From the NCBI GenBank assembly GCA_032718475.1, contig JAUCBJ010008879.1, positions 1 to 37,532 of the forward strand: a stretch of DNA of 37,532 nt, in the 5' to 3' direction. A program made the translations under genes and the position numbers. Position 1 is the stretch's first letter. Each line of letters starts with the position of its first letter. The notes below the pieces were generated by a model, which had not been told where the DNA came from, did no database searches, and saw only the letters and a list, made by a program, of their open reading frames with translations. Source of the stretch: Nemertoderma westbladi (lineage: Eukaryota > Xenacoelomorpha > Nemertodermatida > Nemertodermatidae). Of this stretch, positions 31,585 through 37,532 are shown piece by piece.

Positions 31585-34500
31585 CTAAATGGAAATAATA
31601 TATTTTACTTAGATTTACATCGACTGGTTACAGAATGTAGCATTTAAAGCATTGCGTTCAAACTTACTGCTACTCCGTATAGGCATCGAACCAGGGCTTC
31701 CAATCTGGAGGCCCTGGTTCGATCCCTATTGGCATCCCTATGTAGACGGAGTTGGGTCCAAACTGATGCTTCGGTTATTAAATCTATTAAATGTATATAT
31801 TTCATTCCTTGCTTAACATAAATAACTCTCGCATTCCCATAAAAACAACCAATTTAGTATCCAATCCACTTAACCATACATAAACACGATAACTTAAAAC
31901 GATAAATCGAAGTTCAATATCCACCCGCTACGCTACCATTAGGAAACAAGATAAACAGACACACCCTTAAGTCCCACAGAAAGCTTTACCGAGTAATCCT
32001 CAACAAACATTATGAGCTAATAAAATCCTTAACTAATGGAGCTCTCTCCCTACAAACTACTGGAGTACAATGGAAGATTGCACCATCCCCAATACGACAG
32101 TAATTTATTCAACTGTCAAATCCAATACAATCTTCTTCAGACGAAATCTAAATTAGTAAGTCGAAATTATATTAGTTCCACATTAATCGAAGTCCAACGC
32201 AAATACGTTTATTTTCCCAAGATGATCCGGATTTTAGATTGTTTTTAGTGGAAAAATGATAAGAAATACTGTAATTAAATAAAATTAATATAAGTGAATA
32301 TTATATACCAATGTATTTGTCGCAGTAATATAGACTCTAATAATTAATAACTTAATAAATTAGATTAAGTAATTAATTGTTATTGTCAGTATATCATTTA
32401 CTAACCTTATCGACAGGTTCCACTCCGTTACCATGACTACCCACATCGATATCAACGCAGACGGCGGCGGCCCCCAGCTTCCGGTAGACGCTGGCCGACG
32501 GCTCCGAGTAGTAACCATCTATAACCATATCGTCTACGGCTTCCTCTATAACAACGTCCTCCACAGCCGCCATATCGTCGTCGTATATATCCTCAACGCC
32601 CTCCATGCTGTCCTCGAAACGGCTTCCCATAGAGTCCACTTGCTGTCCGCTAAGGTTGCTAAGCAACGTGTTTATGCTGAGCGTATCGCTCCTATCGTGC
32701 CCGCTATCTGAACCGCTGGACTTTACGGTGGTGCTGGACGAGGTGTCCAAACTCTGGTCCAGAACGTCTAAATAAACAGCAGACAATAATTAGTTAATAA
32801 TTTATAATAATTAGTTAATTACTTAATCTAAACTGGAAAGTATAAAGGTTTGAGTCATAAATAATAAATAAAAATAAAATAATTAATATTTTGCGAGACC
32901 GAGTGACAAAATCCGATGGGATGCAACACCACAAACTTGAGTCATGCACGTATTCTAACCAAAACAATAAACGAGCGTCAATAGCACTAGCTAGTGTTTT
33001 ATTTAGAAATCTTTCCAAAATCAGCTGATACTTACGTCAATATTACCTTGTATGAAAACTTTGGGTTTATTAAAAAATATTTATGTACAAAAAATGGCCA
33101 ACAACATAATAATAGAATGGATACAATAAAAGTCCTTAATAATTGGATTAATTGGTAACAGATTGGCCAACCTTTCCCATCCTTCTGGGCGGTCTCCTTC
33201 TGCACCAAGGCGAGCTGTAACACGCGGCTTTGTTTAACGTAGGCCCATTCGTTGCTACGGGGTATATCGCAGTCCTGCCTGCGCTCCTGTAACTCCCCTG
33301 TTGCCACGGACAACGCGTTCCATTGTCCACTCTCCTTTGAAGAGTCCTGGATGTGATGGAATAGATGTTGTATGTAGATATACAAACATAGTTAAAGTGA
33401 AGAATACAACAGTTACACCTCTTATTTGAGTGATATTATGATACTGACGAACATGTCTACATACTAATTTGTACCGTATGTGGCTGTTTGTATACGTTAC
33501 GTGTACCATTCTAATTGGCCACTAGGAATATACTCTGGGTCCTCCATTAACTAACTAACCTCGGCCTCTGGTTCCTCCATTAACGCCGAATCATCTCCGC
33601 AACTGACGGACTTTAGATCGTCGTTCCCGTCCACCGATTTACTTATGAGATCCTCCATGGAGGGGCTGAGGAACCCGGAGGAATCCAAGTCGAGTTGAGT
33701 CGCGATCGTCTCGAGGAGATCCGGAGTCGGTTCAGCGAGGGGCGACTCGGTTGGAGGGGCCGTCGACGACGGGAGGAGAACGAGGGGAGTTTCTACGCGG
33801 TCCGAGGAGGAGCGGGGGAGTTTGGGTTCGATGGGGGCGGAATGGGGTCGGAGTTCGGCGGTCGCTTGGACTTCCGATTGCGTCTCGAGTTCTACAGGAT
33901 GTTCTAGAGGAGGTTCTTCTTCCTCGTTGCTTCGCTTCAACGAACGACGCATCGCCATTTTCGTGGCGGTCGGCGAGAAGAGAGCCGGAACCGGTTGAGC
34001 CGCCGCTCCGGCGAGTTTCAGCGACGTGGGCGGCGCCTCCGCGGTTGGGGCGAGCCGTTTGGGTGGGCCTTCCCCGTCCGTGAGTTCACTTTCACTCAAC
34101 CAATTCCCCTGCGGCCCCATATATATGACGGTGTCGCAGCTCTGCTCGCTGCTGGACGTCCCCCCGCCGTCGCTGTAGGGATCGAGGTTGGCGTTGGTCC
34201 GGACCGGAGCCCCGTAGTAGCGCCGCAATCTTCCCGACTCGTCGCACGAACTATCCCCGCTACTCGTGCTGCTATACTTCATCTTCTTCCGCCGTATCCT
34301 ATGAATCCGCGACGCGAGTTGGACGGTGGACAGCGTGTCGTTGAACGATTCTAACGACGGACTAACGTGAGCGATCAAGGTAGTTCGACACGATAAACTC
34401 CCTAAGGATTCCTTGAGGAACTCGGTGAGTTTCGATTCCTTGTACGGGACGTGGCGCGCCCCGTTGATAACGGCGAGGATCACGTTACCGAGGGCGCTGA

Positions 34501-37364
34501 AGCTGAGGTTGTTGGTGAACTGGGTGAGCCCCTCGCGGACCTTGCCGAGACGCTCGGAGGGGGAGAGATTGATGAGGTTGAGTTTGGATCTCCCGCCCAC
34601 GACGCCTCCTTTACCGGTGCGTTCCACTCTGTACTGGTAGACATGGAGGGTGAACACTGTGTGAGAGTGTCTGAGGGATAGAAAAAGATTATCAGTTGAA
34701 CATGTTTTGGTAAAATTAGAATTGGAATTAATCTATCAACTGTAGTTAGAAACTTTGAAAAGTACAAAAAAACATTCAAAACACCCAGCTCAGTGTCAGT
34801 GCGATGTGACGAAACTGAAAGTAACTGCTTTAATCATAAAAAGTGACTAAAATATGTAACGAATTTCCCTTTGCTCCAACGACTTTGATTGACTGTTCTA
34901 CTTAATAAGTTCGGAAAACAAAGGTGGTTTACCTGGCGTCCTCGTCTCCGTCTGTGGACCGCGTCAGACTGGCGTCCAACGCCGCGTCCAGGTAGAACGA
35001 TGCCTTCTCCACGCTGGGGGCGCGCAGCTCGCTTAGATTGTACATGAGGTTCCCGCTGAGGGGATCCCGTTGTAGGTAGACCGAAGGCGAGGGGCCGTTG
35101 GAGCAGGTGGAACCTGAGGCCGCCTGCTCCGCCAGTAAATCCTTGAGGGTGTGGCTGCGCGAGTTTATCTGTACCGCGGAAACTCGCACTGAGAATCTAC
35201 AAGGAATGACAGTAGTCGCGATGAAATAATGTTAGACAAGAGGAAATAAAGTAGTCGAGAGGAAATAAAGTTAGATAAAATGAAATAAAATTAGTCGAGC
35301 GAGATGAAAACAGTTAGTCAAGATGAAATAAAGTTATACGAAATGAATTAAAGTTAGTCGAGATGAAATAAAGTAAGACAAGAGGAAATAAAGTTAGTCG
35401 AGATAAAAAAAAAGGTTAGTCGAGATGAAAGAAATTGGGATAGTTCAAGTAAAAATTACTTATTGAATGAAGATAATCGAGATGAAATCATTTTGGTAGA
35501 GTCGAGCTCGAGAAGATATTAAGTTAGTCGAATCAAGAATAGATATAAAGTTAGTTGCGATAAAATAAAGTTAGTTGGGATTAAATAAAGTTAGTTGAGA
35601 TAATATAAAGTTAGTTGGGATAAAATAAAGTTAGTTGGGATAAAATAAAGTTAGATGGGATAAAATAAAGTTAGTTGGGATAAAATAAAGTTTGTTGGGA
35701 TTAAATAAAGTTAGTTGTGATAAAATAAAGTTAGTTGGGATAAAATAAAGTTAGTTGGGATTAAATAAAGTTTGTTGCGATAAAATAAAGTTGGTTGGGA
35801 TAAAATAATGTTAGTCGATATGAAATAAAGTTGGTCGTAGGGAAACTTTAATCGTTAGGAAAAATTAATCGTTACCTAAATATAATCGTGATGAAATAAA
35901 AAAAGAAATAAAAAAAAATTCAATGAATTCCCTACTTTCATAAAAATAAGTTATAATAACCTGGCTCCGGTTCTCTGTTTGTGTTCGCCGATGAGTTTAA
36001 ACAACCAGCTGATAGCCGACGGAATGACCCCAATGTTGTGGGTGGCGTCATCCCGTCCCACCATGGTGGTAGACCGACCGTGTTTCGAGTGGCCGTAAGT
36101 AAAGACACACGCGTCTGCACCCCCAACGACAGCCTGTACCGTGTCGGTCAGTACAGCAGCACAGACGTCTGGTTGGCTGGAATCCTGTAAGCCAATCAAA
36201 AGGGAATGTTTGGCGGTTATTTGGGTCATAAACTAAATCTAGTAGGTATGATTATGAAAACTTAATATTACAATTCTTGTAAAAGGGAGGCCCTACCACT
36301 TTTACAGCCCCGGTAAACTGTAATTCTGTAAAGATTAATTTTACACAAAATGTTTATAGCGATCTGGCTTGGATAGTGAATGGTTTATAATATGAAATCA
36401 CGAGCGTTTCGTACAGAAATATGGGTCAGAGTAAAACGCGGATCCGGATTCTACATTTAACATTCCCCCTGCGGAAGTCGACTTTTTTTACATTTTTATA
36501 ACTCCCAAAAATAAAACCATAACCTGTTCTATTGACTTTAGTTTATTGTTATGGTTAAAATAACGTACCACTGTAACCTGCTCCTTTCTCTAAATTTATA
36601 ATTTAACAGGCGGGATATTAATTCGCCAAGATGGGATTTGCGTCCAATATTTTCCCTTTTCTTTTCCCTTAATTAATAATTAACGTTGATGACCCCCCCC
36701 CCCCCCCCCCCCCCAACCCTTCCACCAGATATCCAAATCAAGAATTAATAATGTTATAAAGTAGAAGTGAGTAACAGGTTTAACCGAAGTGAGTAACCGG
36801 TTTAACCGAAGTGAGTAACCGGTTTAACCGAAGTGAGTAACCGGTTTAACTAACCTGAGTGAATATTGAATCGAATGCGAACATTCGGGTGGGCGTTGTC
36901 CGGATACCGGAACTGGAAGGCCGGGACCCCTCCGGTTCCAGAATAGTCAGCTGTTTCCGTCGCTGGTCCACCTTCATCCAATGGGAGGCCGAGGGGCCGG
37001 GACAAATACGCAACATCACCTAGCAGAAGGAATTGGTATACGATTTTAATTAAATGAGTAACCAATTAACGTCAGGCCAGCTAACTGAATCCAACATGGC
37101 CAGGGGGGGGGGGGGGGGGATAGCGGGAGTATTCAACCTTGGGAGCTTGATACTGACCTTAATCTTGCCGATCCCCGGTCCATCTCTCCGCTGTAACGCG
37201 GTACCCAGACCGGGTGGGACGGGGGGTGGGGGGGGGGGGGGGGGGGGGGGGGGTAGATAACGGGAGTATTCAACCTTGGGAGCTTGATACTGACCTTAAT
37301 CTTGCCGATCCCCGGTCCATCTCTCCGCTGTAACGCGGTACCCAGACCGGGTGGGACGGGGGGT

Positions 37365-37395
<31 letters not shown>

Positions 37396-37468
37396 AAATA
37401 GCGGGAGTATTCAACCTTGGGAGCTTGATACTGACCTTAATCTTGCCGATCCCCGGTCCATCTCTCCG
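29530..37468 (-). CDS. KIF26/VAB-8-family kinesin-like protein, N-terminus outside window
   Basis: Exons in transcript order: microexon 37158-37190 (two further copies upstream), 36855-37019, 35961-36184, 34933-35196, 33560-34670, 33172-33346, 32406-32767, 29530-31584. All junctions are GT-AG and all phases fit, giving about 1,462 residues with one microexon copy. The order matches vertebrate KIF26A/KIF26B: a divergent motor domain starting VMLRIC, the family motif GP.G..LSE.ELTD.EGPP just after it, a long disordered Ser/Pro-rich region with SGYES, and a conserved C-terminus (MITCFD). Nucleotide-binding motifs are degenerate. The P-loop reads GHSKHGRST instead of GxxxxGKS/T, and switch II reads NLSPSE instead of DLAGSE. 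KIF26 proteins and worm VAB-8 bind microtubules without normal motor ATPase activity and act in cell migration, axon guidance and signalling, which is the likely role here. With no second paralogue in view I leave the symbol open. Confidence 0.92.
31585..32405 (-). other. KIF26-like intron, 821 bp
   Basis: This GT-AG intron lies between the acidic-linker exon and the terminal exon. It is AT-rich and holds the hairpin at 31676-31730. I see no other feature. Confidence 0.7.
31676..31730. repeat. Long hairpin with tRNA B-box-like arms in a KIF26-like intron
   Basis: ATCGAACCAGGGC (31685-31697) pairs perfectly with GCCCTGGTTCGAT (31711-31723), with extra pairs on either side (ATAGG/CCTAT and TCC/GGA) and a 5-nt loop. 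GGTTCGATCCC (31716-31726) fits the RNA polymerase III B box, and the minus strand also shows GGTTCGATGCC. No complete tRNA is present. It may be a decayed tRNA or SINE fragment in inverted arrangement. Confidence 0.55.
32406..32767 (-). CDS. KIF26-like exon: acidic Ser/Asp-rich linker
   Basis: This is 362 bp, phase 1 in and phase 0 out, with acceptor TATTTAG and donor AAG/GTTAGT. It encodes an acidic region with [40 protein letters not shown] and [20 protein letters not shown]. It is low in complexity and probably disordered, with no known domain. Confidence 0.78.
33172..33346 (-). CDS. KIF26-like exon: charged linker
   Basis: This is 175 bp, phase 0 in and phase 1 out, with acceptor CATCCAG and donor AAAG/GTTGGC. 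It encodes [33 protein letters not shown] and [15 protein letters not shown] do not recognise a domain. The exon is supported by splice sites and phase continuity on both sides. Confidence 0.75.
33560..34670 (-). CDS. KIF26-like exon: end of motor domain, neck and Ser-rich linker
   Basis: This is 1,111 bp, phase 2 in and phase 0 out (GAG/GTTAGT). It begins [20 protein letters not shown], where only the final Ser-His of the kinesin switch I SSRSH is kept. Switch II is degenerate (LINLSPSE). The microtubule-facing helix is well preserved ([20 protein letters not shown] and [13 protein letters not shown]). A basic stretch [16 protein letters not shown] follows the core, as in KIF26. The family motif [20 protein letters not shown] comes next, then a Pro/Glu/Ser-rich, probably disordered, tail. 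Confidence 0.93.
34933..35196 (-). CDS. KIF26-like exon: middle of motor domain
   Basis: This is 264 bp, phase 2 in and phase 2 out (AG/GTAAAC). It encodes [17 protein letters not shown], a variable loop, [30 protein letters not shown] and DGDEDA. It aligns along its length with the [20 protein letters not shown] and SELRAPTAEKAAFFLDAA parts of vertebrate KIF26. Confidence 0.9.
35215..35842 (+). repeat. Intronic 20-bp minisatellite, about 30 copies
   Basis: The unit TTAGTTGGGATAAAATAAAG, with older variants of the form TTAGTCGAGATGAAATAAAG toward the left, repeats through most of the 764-bp intron between the P-loop exon and the next. The right part is more uniform and the left part diverged, so the array probably expanded rightwards or recently. 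Confidence 0.9.
35961..36184 (-). CDS. KIF26-like exon: degenerate P-loop
   Basis: This is 224 bp, phase 0 in and phase 2 out (AG/GTTATT). It encodes [12 protein letters not shown] through [16 protein letters not shown] and [17 protein letters not shown]. The P-loop lysine of ordinary kinesins is Arg, as part of GRST, so ATP binding is probably impaired even relative to vertebrate KIF26, which as I recall has GKS here. Confidence 0.9.
36607..36714 (+). repeat. Interspersed repeat copy ending in poly(C), in an intron
   Basis: CAGGCGGGATATTAATTCGC is followed by CAAGATGGGATTTGCGTCCA, a TTTCCC-rich stretch, TTTCCCTTAATTAATAATTA and a poly(C) run at about 36695-36714. It is the best copy of the family also seen at 4429-4495 and 25476-25530. 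The TTTCCCTTAATTAA block comes before the GATATTAATTCG block at 4.4 kb but after it here, so the family may have a tandem internal structure. Confidence 0.65.
36766..36850 (+). repeat. 22-bp tandem repeat beside a splice donor
   Basis: GTGAGTAACCGGTTTAACCG plus AA is repeated nearly four times, ending a few bases inside the 5' end of the intron that follows the first motor-domain exon (minus strand). Each unit contains the palindrome AACCGGTT or a close variant. Confidence 0.9.
36855..37019 (-). CDS. KIF26-like exon: start of motor domain
   Basis: This is 55 codons, phase 0 to phase 0, between acceptor TTCTGCTAG and donor CAG/GTTAGT. It encodes [14 protein letters not shown], a short family-specific insert and [11 protein letters not shown], which aligns with the MFAFDAVFPQ segment of vertebrate KIF26. 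The open frame visible as [13 protein letters not shown] is a different frame and not the product. Confidence 0.88.
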
Positions 37469-37532
37469 CTGTAACGCGGTACCCAGACCGGGTGGGACGG
37501 GGGGTGGGGGGGGGGGGGGGGGGGTAGATAAC
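37103..37532 (-). repeat. Tandem repeat of 137-141 bp carrying the microexon
   Basis: Each unit contains the 33-bp microexon, its splice donor and acceptor, and a poly(G) tract on the plus strand (poly(C), so a pyrimidine tract, in the transcript). Units start near 37120, 37257 and 37398, and GTAGATAAC at the very end of the window looks like the start of a fourth. Units are nearly identical apart from poly(G) length and a few bases near the start. Confidence 0.93.
37158..37190 (-). CDS. KIF26-like microexon, copy nearest the gene body (33 bp)
   Basis: The acceptor GTTACAG precedes CGG and the donor AAG/GTCAGT follows. The exon encodes [11 protein letters not shown], phase 0 at both ends, and joins VMLRIC of the next exon to give GKIKVMLRI, the expected first strand of the kinesin fold. 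Identical copies lie at 37295-37327 and 37436-37468. Any number of copies would keep the frame. Confidence 0.75.

Noticed and set aside
37133-37414. Proline-rich open frame (long PPPP runs)
   Set aside because: The prolines come from poly(G) tracts read on the minus strand; splice sites show that only the 33-bp microexons are coding.

Overview
The window looks like nuclear DNA of an invertebrate animal. Evidence: spliced genes with GT-AG introns, GC-rich exons in AT-rich flanks, metazoan-specific protein families (an ADAD-type adenosine-deaminase-like protein and a KIF26/VAB-8 kinesin), and many small hAT-type DNA transposons. I cannot name the species. A non-vertebrate deuterostome such as a tunicate would fit, but that is only a guess.

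Layout, left to right. (1) 1-5515 has no gene I recognise. It holds a 954-bp hAT-type MITE with an 18-bp perfect TIR and an 8-bp target-site duplication (1337-2290), a second TIR element (2812-3333), and degenerate repeats. (2) 5516-7144, minus strand, is an uninterrupted 542-codon gene for an ADAD (TENR)-like protein: a dsRBD followed by an adenosine-deaminase domain that has lost its catalytic residues. (3) 7979-25475 is one very large minisatellite with a 42-bp unit, about 395 copies after position 8879. A hAT MITE (8037-8878) has inserted near its left edge, leaving a perfect 8-bp TSD made of array sequence. A smaller MITE (8269-8544), with its own perfect TSD, is nested inside that one. 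The array contains block duplications of about 0.8, 1.0, 1.1, 1.2 and 1.9 kb. All long open frames in the array are by-products of the 42-bp (14-codon) unit. (4) 25531-26487 is a long-armed foldback element with a 22-bp minisatellite in its loop. (5) 26488-29529 is AT-rich and gene-poor. It contains a LINE 3' relic, an imperfect palindrome and a 14-bp tandem array of CRE-like palindromes. (6) 29530 to the right edge, minus strand, is the 3' part of a KIF26/VAB-8-family kinesin. Seven exons plus an upstream 33-bp in-frame microexon could be joined with consistent phases. The microexon occurs as three tandem copies, with a fourth repeat unit starting at the window edge. The N-terminus lies outside the window.

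The two genes belong to unrelated pathways (germline RNA-binding, and cytoskeleton or cell-migration signalling), and nothing suggests they work together. The unusual biology is in the repeats: transposon ends, poly(C) or poly(G) tracts and tandem arrays recur together, and one such unit has duplicated a coding microexon.
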